In this document: positions 27,495-36,905 of the stretch, in pieces
How positions within the stretch are numbered: position 1 is the stretch's first letter
Layout of the letters: each line of letters opens with the position of its first letter
Assembly (NCBI GenBank): GCA_963997635.1
Contig: CAXEND010000005.1
Location: 62,001-126,000, forward strand
DNA length: 64,000 bases
From: GCA-2728135 sp002728135
GTDB lineage: Bacteria > Pseudomonadota > Alphaproteobacteria > UBA828
Direction: 5' to 3'
The notes under the pieces: generated by a model
Seen by the model: the letters and a program-made list of their open reading frames with translations, nothing else
Told to the model about the DNA's origin: nothing
Database searches by the model: none
Made by a program: the position numbers and the translations under genes

Positions 27495-28471
27495 ACATTT
27501 ATTTCCCTTAGAAGCGGTAAGACTTCAGAGCCAAAAATCTCAGCCTGTTCATTTCGTTGATTCTCTGGGCCAGCAAAATCAATAACAAAGTTGCGAACTC
27601 CAGAGTCAATAAAATCTGAAAAAAAACTTGTTACATTTTCCTTAGGACCCAAAGCGACGTATTTTTTCGTTGGTCCGCTAAAATCCATACCATAACGTTG
27701 ACTTAGTTGCTCTGAGGCTAAATCAAAAGATTTTTCATATTCGTTATCTAATCTGACAAATATGTGATGAGCCGTATCAAAGGATCTTTCTTCTGAATTT
27801 TCTTCGAGATAAAACTCTTCGATCATTTTAATAGATTTAGCGAACATTTCTGGTGTCACTACGTAAGATATATATCCATCGCATAATTTTGCTGCACGTT
27901 TTAAGGCAGCCTTTGACCTTCCACCAGCCCATATAGGTGGCTGTTTAAGTTTGTATGGAGTCGGCTCAAGCTTAAGGTCAGTAAAATTTGCACTAATTCC
28001 AGAATGACTGACTTTTTCTCCAGACCAAAGTTTTTTAATTACATGAAGCGAATCAGTAAGACGTGCACCTCTATCTGAAACATTTACTCCGCAGGCCTCA
28101 AATTCTTTTTCATATTCTCCACCTACACCAACCCCAAAAGTGAATTTTCCTTCACAAATTTGGTCTAGGCATGCAATTTGCTTTGCTACCGGGACAGGGT
28201 GTCTTAGTGGTAAAAGATATATGGCAGTACCAAATTCTAAGCTAGGAGCTTTTGCAGAAGCCCATGCAATTAATGTTAATGGGTCTACAATCGGACTTAC
28301 GAAAGCTATATGGTCACCTGACCAAAACGAGTCAAAACCATAATTCTCTAAGATTGTGAGTAATTCTGAACAATTTTTAAGATCGGGTTCCCAATTAGTT
28401 TGTGCAGGATCTCTGGGAAGGCACATCCCTTGCACACCAAACTTAACTGTATCCGCAATTTGCAAAGACAT
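27491..28471 (-). CDS. LLM class flavin-dependent oxidoreductase (1)
   Basis: 326 residues of the luciferase-like monooxygenase fold. The marker strands are FGVGVGGEYEKEFEACGV, KLEPTPYKLKQPPIWAGG and RAAKLCDGYISYVV. The family uses FMN or F420 with a reductase partner; the cofactor cannot be read from the sequence and no F420 genes are nearby. I chose the ATG at 28471 because a GGAG site lies seven bases upstream, inside the longer alternative that begins at 28486. It is transcribed divergently from the CMD gene and coupled to the esterase gene. Confidence 0.87.
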   Translation of the reverse strand: MSLQIADTVKFGVQGMCLPRDPAQTNWEPDLKNCSELLTILENYGFDSFWSGDHIAFVSPIVDPLTLIAWASAKAPSLEFGTAIYLLPLRHPVPVAKQIACLDQICEGKFTFGVGVGGEYEKEFEACGVNVSDRGARLTDSLHVIKKLWSGEKVSHSGISANFTDLKLEPTPYKLKQPPIWAGGRSKAALKRAAKLCDGYISYVVTPEMFAKSIKMIEEFYLEENSEERSFDTAHHIFVRLDNEYEKSFDLASEQLSQRYGMDFSGPTKKYVALGPKENVTSFFSDFIDSGVRNFVIDFAGPENQRNEQAEIFGSEVLPLLREINV

Positions 28472-28595
28472 TTTTATCTCCAACATTTGCTAAGTTGCAA
28501 GCATGAGGTTTGAAAGATAGGTTGTATTAATCTTTGATTACTATAAACATTAATAATTTACTAACTATACTTTATTTAAAGCTAGGAGACAAAGT

Positions 28596-29165
28596 ATGCC
28601 AGAACCCTTGCTGAAAAAAATTGAAGAAGCCAACATGGACCCAGAGTTGGCAGCCAAATATCGTAAGATTCGTGATTTACAAGAAAAAAAGGGTGGGGAT
28701 GCAACATTGTTTGAGGTTGGAGCTAATGCTCCCGAATTGATGAAGTGGTATGGTGACCAATTTTACGAAACAATTTTCTATGGTGGTCGAGTAGATGTAG
28801 CTACTAAGGAACTTCTAAGGTTTAGGTTATCTAATATCCATGGATGTGCATTTTGTAATAAAGGTAATATAGAAGATGCTCGTAGTGCAGGAATTACTGA
28901 GGAAAAGTTGATTAATATTATGAATGAAGATAGTGATGTTTTTAGCTCAAAGGAAAGAGCAGTGTTAAAGTTGGCAAGTGAGGTGGTTTTTAGCAATATG
29001 TCTGGAACTTTAGATAAGGAGCTTTATAGCGATTTATCAAAAGATTTTGATGATGGGCAAATTTTTGAGTTAGGGATGGTTGCAGGTTTTTTGACGGGAA
29101 TGGCCAAATTTTTGTTTACTTTTGATTTAGTAGAAAAAGAAGCAAACTGTCCTATCAAAATATAG
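28596..29165 (+). CDS. Carboxymuconolactone decarboxylase (CMD/AhpD-like) family protein
   Basis: 189 residues. The central helix carries the AhpD-type redox pair C84-A-F-C87 in SNIHGCAFCNKGN, followed by EDARSAGITEEKL and SSKERAVLKLASEVV. CMD-domain proteins with the CxxC pair act as disulfide reductases or peroxidases; those without it act in aromatic ring cleavage. The cysteine pair here favours a redox role. An AGGAG ribosome site precedes the ATG. It heads a plus-strand run with the acyl-CoA synthetase and ABC ATPase genes. Confidence 0.85.
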   Translation: MPEPLLKKIEEANMDPELAAKYRKIRDLQEKKGGDATLFEVGANAPELMKWYGDQFYETIFYGGRVDVATKELLRFRLSNIHGCAFCNKGNIEDARSAGITEEKLINIMNEDSDVFSSKERAVLKLASEVVFSNMSGTLDKELYSDLSKDFDDGQIFELGMVAGFLTGMAKFLFTFDLVEKEANCPIKI

Positions 29166-29243
29166 GCTGGTATATGTCACAATTAATACAACTATAATAT
29201 ATAAGTATAAAAAACAATTCCGAAAGAATAAGGGGGTAAGGGG

Positions 29244-30797
29244 ATGCGGCTGATTGACTTTTTTGAGAGAGGGGTAAGATTCTGGCCTGATACCGCTTGT
29301 TTGGTCGACCCATCAGGGAGTCAGACTTATACTGAAGTCAGCATCAGAAGCCATCAAACGGCATCTGCTTTGGTCTCAAATGGTTTAAAACCTGGAGGTA
29401 TAGTCGCAATTCTTAGTCAAAATTGTTCTAAAGCATTTGAGGCTTGGATTGGTGCTGCAAGAGCAGATGGCGTATGGGTAGGGTTAGCCGCATTAAACTC
29501 GGTATCCGAAAATACATATATTCTTAATCATCGTAGTGCGGAATGGCTATTTATCCACAGTGACTTTAAAGAACAAATTCCACAGATTCGTAAAGATTGT
29601 CCCGATCTAAAACATATTATTTGTCTTGACGAAAAAATAGATGGATATCAAACATTTGAAGAATTTATTCAAGGTCATTCTGATTTTTTTCCGGAAATAA
29701 CCTATGATCGTGACTCAATAATCAGTCATTTTTCATCAGGAGGTACAACAGGCCAGCCAAAGGGTGCCTTATGGACTAGCTTAACCTGGCAAGCTTGGTC
29801 AGCAAATGTTTTTGCACACCTACCTATTAAGAAAAGGCCTGTTCACCTTGTTGCTTCATCCATGGCTCATGGAGCAGGTGTTTTTGTTTGGCCCATATTC
29901 GCATTTGGTGGTACTATTGTATCTATACCAAAGGCAGACCCAAATTCAGTTTTAAAAGCAATACAAATACACGGTGTCACACACACCTTTTTGCCTCCAA
30001 CAGTTATATACATGATGTTAGCATATCCAGAAGCAAAGCAATATGACTGCAGTTCTATGGATTACTTAATTTACGGTGGTGCACCAATGTCTGCAGACAA
30101 AGTTAAAGAGGCAATCGATGTATTTGGACCATGTATGACTCAGATTTATGGTCAGGCAGAGTGCCCTGTAACTATTGGTATTTTAACACCTGAGGAGCAT
30201 ATAGAAGCAGTTGAGGATCCATCAAAACAACATAGATTATTAAGCTGTGGTCGTGCCCCCGTATTTGTTCAAACAGAGATTATGGATGATGATGGGTTAT
30301 TAGTAAATGAAGGAGAGTGGGGAGAAATTGTTGTGCGTGGAGAAATTGTTTCACTAGGATATTTTGGTGACCGAGAGGCAACTGCTGCTATACAGGAGCA
30401 TGGATGGCATCACACTGGTGATGTAGGTTATAAAGATAATGAGGGTTATATCTATATTGTTGATAGAAAAAAAGATATGATAATCTCTGGTGGTTTAAAT
30501 GTTTTTCCAATAGAAATTGAGAGACTTATATGGTCTTTTGAAGAAGTTCAAGATTGTGTAGTAATTGGTATTCCTGATGAAAAATGGGGAGAGGCAGTGA
30601 AAGCTGTTATTGAATTAAAATCTGAGCAGATACTTCATGAAGACGATGTGATCAAGTTATGTAAATCAGAATTGGCTGCTTATAAGGTGCCAAAGACTGT
30701 TGAATTTTGGGATGAATTACCCAGAAGTCCAGTCGGTAAAGTGCTTAAGAAAGAAGTTAGAAAAAAGTTTTGGGCAGGAGTTGACAGAAAAATTTAG
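29244..30797 (+). CDS. AMP-binding acyl-CoA synthetase
   Basis: 517 residues. The AMP-binding P-loop is SSGGTTGQPKGA, followed by IYGQAECP (A5), the HTGDVGYKDNEGYIYIVDRKKDMI core and the A10 lysine in RSPVGKVLKKEVR. The ANL enzyme forms an acyl-adenylate and then an acyl-CoA. The acid cannot be identified, but the position next to ring-opening and ester-hydrolysing enzymes suggests it activates a catabolic intermediate. The ABC ATPase gene starts 14 bases after its stop, so they are co-transcribed. Confidence 0.92.
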   Translation: MRLIDFFERGVRFWPDTACLVDPSGSQTYTEVSIRSHQTASALVSNGLKPGGIVAILSQNCSKAFEAWIGAARADGVWVGLAALNSVSENTYILNHRSAEWLFIHSDFKEQIPQIRKDCPDLKHIICLDEKIDGYQTFEEFIQGHSDFFPEITYDRDSIISHFSSGGTTGQPKGALWTSLTWQAWSANVFAHLPIKKRPVHLVASSMAHGAGVFVWPIFAFGGTIVSIPKADPNSVLKAIQIHGVTHTFLPPTVIYMMLAYPEAKQYDCSSMDYLIYGGAPMSADKVKEAIDVFGPCMTQIYGQAECPVTIGILTPEEHIEAVEDPSKQHRLLSCGRAPVFVQTEIMDDDGLLVNEGEWGEIVVRGEIVSLGYFGDREATAAIQEHGWHHTGDVGYKDNEGYIYIVDRKKDMIISGGLNVFPIEIERLIWSFEEVQDCVVIGIPDEKWGEAVKAVIELKSEQILHEDDVIKLCKSELAAYKVPKTVEFWDELPRSPVGKVLKKEVRKKFWAGVDRKI

Positions 30798-30811
30798 ATT
30801 TAATCGGGTGT

Positions 30812-31771
30812 ATGGGGATGTCTTATATTTTAGAAGTTGAAAATCTTACAAAGGTATTTAACGTCGGTAAGGATGCTGATTTGTATGCGGTCAATAATGT
30901 ATCCTTTAGTCTTGGAAAAGGTGAAACACTCGGCCTTGTTGGTGAGAGTGGATCTGGGAAAACTACTGTTGGCCGATGTGTTTTAAGGCTAATTGAGCCA
31001 ACAACTGGCAAGGTAGTGTTAAATGGAGTTGATGTAACTAGCTTGTCTGATAAAGACTTGAGAAAACTTCGGTCTGAAATGCAATTAGTTTTCCAAGATC
31101 CATTTGGATCATTGAATCCGCGTTTAACTGTTGATGAAGTTATTAATGAGCCACTTTTTTTGCATGGAGAAGAAAAGCAAACTCGCAGGATTAGAGTTGA
31201 AGAAATGAGAGAATTGGTAGGTTTGGAGAAGGATGTACATAATTATTATCCTGCGGATTTGACTGCAAGCGAGCAACAGCGTGTTGGTATTGCTAGAGCA
31301 TTAGCAACAAAGCCTTCATTTGTAGTTTTAGATGAACCGACTTCCATGCTCGACCCATCCGCAAGGCTGGAATTAATTGATGTTTTAAGGGATATTCAAA
31401 CAGAATTAGGTACATCTTTTATTTTTATTTCTCATGACCTAACATCTGTAGCAAGAATAAGTCATCGTGTTGCTATAATGTATTTAGGCCATATTATTGA
31501 AGTTGCACCAACGGATACTCTACTTAGCACACAAAGACATCCCTATAGTAAAGCATTATTATCAGCTGTTCTCTTCCCGGACCCAGCTAAAAAATTAGAT
31601 CCATTCGTTATAGAAGGTGAAATACCCACAGCTATCAACCCAGAACCAGGTTGTCCTCTCTCTGGAAGATGCCCCTATCATAAAGAGGTATGCGACAAAG
31701 TTACCCCAGAGTTGTTGGCGGTAAAAGAAAACCATCTTTCGAGGTGTGTCCACTGGGATCAATTAAGCTAA
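30812..31771 (+). CDS. ABC transporter ATPase (DppF/OppF-type) with degenerate signature
   Basis: 319 residues. Walker A GESGSGKTT, an intact Q-loop (VFQDPFGSLNP), Walker B FVVLDEPT and an intact H-switch (FISHDL) are present. The C-terminal oligopeptide-transporter tail has the Cys-rich GCPLSGRCPYHKEVC and SRC motifs. The ABC signature is abnormal: LTASEQQR at residue 150 replaces LSGGQxQR. No second ATPase or permease is adjacent. The best partner in the window is the permease-ATPase fusion at 14343, which supplies the intact signature and lacks a good catalytic site. It is convergent with the LLM gene, overlapping by four bases. Confidence 0.92.
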   Translation: MGMSYILEVENLTKVFNVGKDADLYAVNNVSFSLGKGETLGLVGESGSGKTTVGRCVLRLIEPTTGKVVLNGVDVTSLSDKDLRKLRSEMQLVFQDPFGSLNPRLTVDEVINEPLFLHGEEKQTRRIRVEEMRELVGLEKDVHNYYPADLTASEQQRVGIARALATKPSFVVLDEPTSMLDPSARLELIDVLRDIQTELGTSFIFISHDLTSVARISHRVAIMYLGHIIEVAPTDTLLSTQRHPYSKALLSAVLFPDPAKKLDPFVIEGEIPTAINPEPGCPLSGRCPYHKEVCDKVTPELLAVKENHLSRCVHWDQLS

Positions 31772-32781
31772 TTAGATTTTTGTTTTATTGCTCGGGAACA
31801 TTCACCAATTAATTTAATAGTATTTATTACCTGATTATGCCTTAGCCCTGGCCATTGGACCCGACATATCAGATGGGTGATTCCAAAATTATTTTTATAA
31901 TTTAGCATTGTTTCTGTAATAGTTTCTGGGCTACCAATTAGAAACCTTTCACTACAGAAATCTCTAAAATTTTTCTCAATTGAGTTAATTGAGTCAGCAC
32001 TTTCTTCCTGTCCCCATGAGGCATAGGTTTTATATTTCTTCATTAGGTGTGGTGAAACTTCATCATAGGCTGAAGTAACATTCTCTGAAATATAGACCTC
32101 TCTCATTAAAGGTTGATCGACTGTGTCTTGAAGGCCTTCTTTCTTTCTTTGTTCTCTAAAGAAAGTGAGTTTTTGTGATAATTCCATATTATTTGGTATT
32201 GGAAGTGGAATCCAAGCATCTCCAATTTTTGCGGCTCTTTTTATTGATGCCTCAACTTCCCCAGCAATCCAGACTTTTGGCCCACCTTGTTGATATGGAA
32301 GTAGGCTTGGTTGTACCTTGGACATAGAAAAGAAGTGACCATCAAAACTAACAACCTCCTCATTCCACCAAAGCCTTAAAAGCTCTATAGCTTCAGCAAA
32401 TCGTTTTCCACGCATTGATTTTTTATGTCCTGTCGAGATAAATTCACTATCTCTATAGCCTATACCAGCACCAAAAATAACTTTTCCATGAGTCATCCAG
32501 TCAAGGGTGGCAATTTCTTCTGCTACACGTATTGGACTTTGCATACTAAGAAGAGATATTGCAGTTCCTATTTGCATTTCTCCTGATATAGAAGCAATTC
32601 TAGACAATATAGGAATCATCTGAAACATATCTACGGGGCCTGTAGCAAAATGCTGTCCAGCCCAAACAGAATCTAGGCCTACCGATTTTGCAACCTCTAC
32701 CTGATCATAAATAAAATCAAGTGATTCAGAAAGGTTCTCTCCTTCTTCAAATTGTGTAGTCAAGAAGATACCAATTTTCAT
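31768..32781 (-). CDS. LLM class flavin-dependent oxidoreductase (2)
   Basis: 337 residues of the bacterial luciferase-like fold: MKIGIFLTTQFEEG start, VWAGQHFATG, FGAGIGYRDSEFIS and GGPKVWIAGEVEASIKRAAKIGDAWIP. The order of motifs is close to alkanal/limonene-type monooxygenases, but the substrate is unknown. It is only distantly similar to the paralogue at 27491. It lies 22 bases downstream of the TMADH-like gene stop on the same strand, so the three minus-strand genes here may form one operon of flavoenzymes. Confidence 0.87.
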   Translation of the reverse strand: MKIGIFLTTQFEEGENLSESLDFIYDQVEVAKSVGLDSVWAGQHFATGPVDMFQMIPILSRIASISGEMQIGTAISLLSMQSPIRVAEEIATLDWMTHGKVIFGAGIGYRDSEFISTGHKKSMRGKRFAEAIELLRLWWNEEVVSFDGHFFSMSKVQPSLLPYQQGGPKVWIAGEVEASIKRAAKIGDAWIPLPIPNNMELSQKLTFFREQRKKEGLQDTVDQPLMREVYISENVTSAYDEVSPHLMKKYKTYASWGQEESADSINSIEKNFRDFCSERFLIGSPETITETMLNYKNNFGITHLICRVQWPGLRHNQVINTIKLIGECSRAIKQKSN

Positions 32782-32803
32782 AGTTTTATTCCTATTATTC
32801 GAT

Positions 32804-34849
32804 TTAAATTTTACGGCCTAATTGTTCAGCCTCGTATATAACTTGTGCGGGGCGTCTTGGTGCCATTGCATCTCCAATAAGTTTTCTTTCAAGACCAGAT
32901 AGTTTTTTTGTATAAAAAAGGCTGTTAATGGATTCTCGAAAGGTAGAAAAAATTATAGAGTCAACGTTATCAATAATATGAGTTTTAGTGCCCCAAATAG
33001 ATAACAGTTGTACTTCTTTTTTGTTTATCGATACAACATTAGTTTCTGAAAAAATGTTAATACCAAGTGCTTCCAACTCAGGCATTATTTGCATTAATTC
33101 AAGTGTTTTGTAGACTTCTGCTCCAACTCGTGGTTCGGGTGTTACCATATTAACTTGAGCTTTCGTATCGGATAGCAAAATTTTTGCCACAGCTAGGGGA
33201 AGATATCCGCCACTTTCATCTATCATAATTATGTTCTTACCCAGAGCTTTATTGTCTTTTAATATCAATGACAAAGCTGTTTCAATATCAAAAACATTTT
33301 GTTGTTTATGACCTGGCACTCCCTCCGAACCAGGTTGGTAAGGGGTTCTTCCGTCCTTTCGCCATCTAGCCCCAGTTGCAACAACTAATGTATCAGGGTT
33401 TAAATTAAGTATTTTTTCTTCATTCATTTCAGCGTTACACTCAATTTTAACATTATTGCTTAAACAACGATGGCTTACATCCTCTATCAAGTCTAGCCAT
33501 CTTTCTTTACCCTTGAGGTTTGCGTAGTTAAGTACATGGCCTCCAATCTTATCACTTTTCTCAAAAATACTAATCTCATGTCCGCGTTCTGATGCTATAG
33601 CAGAGAAATGTAGGCCACTAATTCCTCCACCAATGACAACTATTGATTTTCTCTTTAAATCCTGAACAGGAGATATTTTTGTATGAGACCATTCACTTGA
33701 TTTTTCTCTACCAGTAGAAGGGTTTACTAGGCATGCTGCGGGCCGTTGATCAAATATTCGTGAAATGCACTCATTGGCTCCAATACATCTACGTATTTCC
33801 TTTTCACGACCCTCTTTAGTTTTTGTGACCAAATGAGGGTCTGCAAAATGTGCACGTGTAAGAGCTACCATGTCGGCGGCATTCTCCGTAAGTATCTCTT
33901 CTGCTTCGTATAAGTTTGTAACACGACCTGCCAAAAATATCTTCGCTTTATTACCGACCGCACGTTTTGCTATAATCCCAAGTGGGAGATTTATCTTGCT
34001 GGGAGATCCCATTGGCGGTACTGCAGCAGCAAATGTGTGATAACCACCAGCTGAAATATTAATAAAGTCAAAAAGACCACTTCGTGCAAATATTTCTACT
34101 TGTTCTTCACCCTGTTCGGAGGTAGTACCTGCAGAACCTAAATGTTCTTCGACAGATAACCTAACACCAAGTGTAAAATCTGGACCTACTGATTCTCTTA
34201 CTTTTTCGGCAGTTTCTACTATGAATCGACATCTATTTTTATTGTTTCCACCGTACTCATCTGTCCTATTATTGTAGGTGGGGCTAAGAAATTGACCAAG
34301 CATATAGCTATGTGCCGCATGTAACTCTACTCCATCTAGCCCAGCTATTTTTGCGTTATTTGCAGATTTAGCAAATCCCATTTGCAGATCATTAATATCT
34401 TCTTTATCCACAACATGTGGAACTTCTTTATGAAAAATGGAAGGGATATCTGAAACACCCCATAGAGGATGCCATTCATCAAATATCATATTTCCTTTAT
34501 CATGGACACCTGCTGCAAATAATTGTGCAAAAATTTTACCCTCATATTCATGGACTGCATTTGCAAGTTTAGCGTATTGGGGAACTACTCTTTCTTCCCA
34601 AGCTGTACAACCATCATAGAATGACCCTTTGCTGAGTTTGTGTCCTGCTTGTTGTTCTGTGATGATCAGTCCAGCACCTCCCTTCGCACGCTCTTTATAA
34701 TAAATAATGTGTCTATCGCTAAGGAGATTGTTTTCTCCGTAAAATACACCCATTGCTGTCATCATTATTCTATTTCTTACTTTGGTATTTCCTATTGTCA
34801 GTGGTTCCCATACTCGATCTAGATTGGTATTGTTAGCTTTTATTCCCAT
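32804..34849 (-). CDS. NADH:flavin oxidoreductase, TMADH/2,4-dienoyl-CoA reductase type (three-Cys variant)
   Basis: 681 residues. The N-terminal TIM barrel (LTIGNTKVRNRIMMTAMG; DGVELHAAHSYMLGQFLSP) binds FMN, and the C-terminal half has an FAD/NAD fold (VVIGGGISGLHFSAIASERG) ending in IGDAMAPRRPAQVIYEAEQ. The iron-sulfur motif is C355-x2-A358-x2-C361-x11-C373: the second ligand of the C-x2-C-x2-C-x11-C pattern is alanine. From memory, related N-methylproline demethylases share this change, so a demethylase role is conceivable but unproven. It is followed by an LLM gene (22 nt) and preceded by a second TMADH-like gene (18 nt). Confidence 0.88.
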   Translation of the reverse strand: MGIKANNTNLDRVWEPLTIGNTKVRNRIMMTAMGVFYGENNLLSDRHIIYYKERAKGGAGLIITEQQAGHKLSKGSFYDGCTAWEERVVPQYAKLANAVHEYEGKIFAQLFAAGVHDKGNMIFDEWHPLWGVSDIPSIFHKEVPHVVDKEDINDLQMGFAKSANNAKIAGLDGVELHAAHSYMLGQFLSPTYNNRTDEYGGNNKNRCRFIVETAEKVRESVGPDFTLGVRLSVEEHLGSAGTTSEQGEEQVEIFARSGLFDFINISAGGYHTFAAAVPPMGSPSKINLPLGIIAKRAVGNKAKIFLAGRVTNLYEAEEILTENAADMVALTRAHFADPHLVTKTKEGREKEIRRCIGANECISRIFDQRPAACLVNPSTGREKSSEWSHTKISPVQDLKRKSIVVIGGGISGLHFSAIASERGHEISIFEKSDKIGGHVLNYANLKGKERWLDLIEDVSHRCLSNNVKIECNAEMNEEKILNLNPDTLVVATGARWRKDGRTPYQPGSEGVPGHKQQNVFDIETALSLILKDNKALGKNIIMIDESGGYLPLAVAKILLSDTKAQVNMVTPEPRVGAEVYKTLELMQIMPELEALGINIFSETNVVSINKKEVQLLSIWGTKTHIIDNVDSIIFSTFRESINSLFYTKKLSGLERKLIGDAMAPRRPAQVIYEAEQLGRKI

Positions 34850-34867
34850 TTTTACTCCCCCAAGTTT

Positions 34868-36835
34868 TTATTTAGTAAGCTTATTTAAAATTTTTGATCC
34901 ATCGCTTATTGCCCCTGCCAGACCACGAGGGGAGTCACAATCACCCGCTAATATACATTCTAGGCCAGAATTAGTAAGTGGCTGGAAAAGCTCATCGTTT
35001 GGACTTTTAGGTGTTGCAAATGTTAAAAATGTTACTTCATTAATTTGGTTTATCTCATTATTGATTGGGTTTTTTATAGTAAGTATATTTTTTTGGTATT
35101 TAGTAGGGATTGAAAAAGGTACGATTTCAATGCCCAATTTTAGAAGTCTCCTGAAAACTCCAATTAAGGATATATAATTGATTTTAGTTCCGATTGTTGG
35201 TTTAGGGGTTAAAAGAATAACCTTTTCAAACCTAGAGGCTAGAAGTTCAGCTGCTGCATAACAAGCAGACGTATGATCTTGGTCATATATGACTGCAGTA
35301 CCTTCCATTTTTTCTTCTGTTTGTGCCAAAAAATACGTTGATTCTATAATATCTGTTACATTTTTAATTTTCTTTAATGAACTAGGCCAAGAAAGGCTTG
35401 CTCCAGATGCAAGAACTACATGAGTTGGATCTAACTCTAAAATAGTATCTTGTGTAATATTTGTGTGGGTAATTTTTACTCCGAGCTCTTGTAGCCGATT
35501 TTTTTGAAAGTTGATTTCTTCATTAATAATTGATCTTCCAGGAAGCGAGGCTTCCCATTTTAATTTTCCTCCAAGAGATTCTGAATTTGTTAATAGACTG
35601 ACATCAGAAAAATATTTTGAGGCTGTTGCAGCAGACTCCATACCTGCTATGCCACCACCAACAATCACAATCCTATTTTTTCTTTTAGATATATTTTTTG
35701 AATGTTTGGAGGGTTTTCTATCTAAATCACTATCACCGTGGATACATTTCATTCCACGTCCAGCATGTATTTCACCCCAGCAAAAATTACAATATATACA
35801 AGGGCGGATTGATGATTCATTGTTATATTTGATCTTATTAACAAATTCGGGGTCACTAATTAAGGCTCTACTAAAGCCAATTAGATCGGCTTTGTTTTCT
35901 TTCAAAATATTTTCAGCTGCATTTGCAGATTCAATTTTCCCAACGGTGATTATAGGTAGTTTGCCGATTGAATCTTTAAGTTTGGCGTGAATATCTTGGA
36001 ACGGTCTATTAGGAAAGTGCATATCAGGTAGATGGTCTTCTAGACTCGGAGAAAAGTTTCCTTGGCTGAAACAAAGATAATCTATTGGCATGGTATCAGA
36101 AACAATAAGTGCAATTTTTTTAGCTTCTGTAGGACCTATGCCACCATCAACACCTTCATCACATGGCATTTTCAGGCCAACAATAAATTTATCTCCGCAT
36201 AAATCTCTTATTTTATGTGATATTTCATATATTATACGCAGACGTTTTTCACGATTACCCCCATAGTTATCATTCCTTTTATTAGAAAAAGGGGACATAA
36301 ACTGGGTTAAAAGATATCCATGTGCACCATGAAGTTCTACTCCTGAGAAACCCGCATTTTGTAAAAGCTTTGCAGATTGGCAAAAACCATTAATAATATC
36401 TTCTATATTGGATAGATTCATTTTACGAGGTACGGTCCAACTTAAAGGGTCAGGTTCTGAGGATGCACTGAGGGGGGTGGATAGAGGATTCCAGAGTTGT
36501 TGTCGCCCTACATGACCAATCTGGCCAATCAGGTTGCTACCTTTATTAGATACAGCACTTGCCCATTGTGAAAATAACTTGTTATTTTTAGAATCATAGG
36601 CACTAACGAGGAATGGATTTGCAATTGACGTTTGATGAACTGGCATCAATTCAGTAACTATCATTCCAACCCCGTTTGAGGCCAGTGTCCTATGGTAGTT
36701 TATAAGTTTTGGTGTTGGTGATGTGTTAGCACCATAACCTGTTACGGTAGCCGTATGAACAAACCTATTTTGGATTGTTATCTGGCCTATCTTTATTGGT
36801 GCAAATAGATTTGGATATTTATTATGTTTTTTCAT
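34868..36835 (-). CDS. NADH:flavin oxidoreductase, TMADH/2,4-dienoyl-CoA reductase type (complete 4Fe-4S motif)
   Basis: 655 residues from the ATG at 36835. It has the same two-domain plan as its neighbour: TIM barrel (FAPIKIGQITIQNRFV; GVELHGAHGYLLTQF) and FAD/NAD half (VVIGGGIAGMESAATA). Its cluster motif is complete: C346-x2-C349-x2-C352-x11-C364. I prefer this start because a run of nine G lies just upstream as ribosome site; a TTG at 36877 would read through that run. It is divergent from the GMC gene. Reactions in the family are enoyl reduction or oxidative N-demethylation. Confidence 0.87.
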   Translation of the reverse strand: MKKHNKYPNLFAPIKIGQITIQNRFVHTATVTGYGANTSPTPKLINYHRTLASNGVGMIVTELMPVHQTSIANPFLVSAYDSKNNKLFSQWASAVSNKGSNLIGQIGHVGRQQLWNPLSTPLSASSEPDPLSWTVPRKMNLSNIEDIINGFCQSAKLLQNAGFSGVELHGAHGYLLTQFMSPFSNKRNDNYGGNREKRLRIIYEISHKIRDLCGDKFIVGLKMPCDEGVDGGIGPTEAKKIALIVSDTMPIDYLCFSQGNFSPSLEDHLPDMHFPNRPFQDIHAKLKDSIGKLPIITVGKIESANAAENILKENKADLIGFSRALISDPEFVNKIKYNNESSIRPCIYCNFCWGEIHAGRGMKCIHGDSDLDRKPSKHSKNISKRKNRIVIVGGGIAGMESAATASKYFSDVSLLTNSESLGGKLKWEASLPGRSIINEEINFQKNRLQELGVKITHTNITQDTILELDPTHVVLASGASLSWPSSLKKIKNVTDIIESTYFLAQTEEKMEGTAVIYDQDHTSACYAAAELLASRFEKVILLTPKPTIGTKINYISLIGVFRRLLKLGIEIVPFSIPTKYQKNILTIKNPINNEINQINEVTFLTFATPKSPNDELFQPLTNSGLECILAGDCDSPRGLAGAISDGSKILNKLTK

Positions 36836-36837
36836 TT

Positions 36838-36846
36838 CCCCCCCCC
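36838..36846 (-). promoter_or_regulatory. G9 homopolymer at the ribosome binding site
   Basis: Nine consecutive G (minus strand) stand two bases before the preferred ATG of the TMADH-like gene and act as its Shine-Dalgarno region. Such tracts slip during replication and could change translation efficiency. Confidence 0.6.
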
Positions 36847-36905
36847 ACCGAGCATTTATAAGACTTCGGATATCCAATGTTAAGGTTAGCTGCTAGGAGG
36901 TGCAA

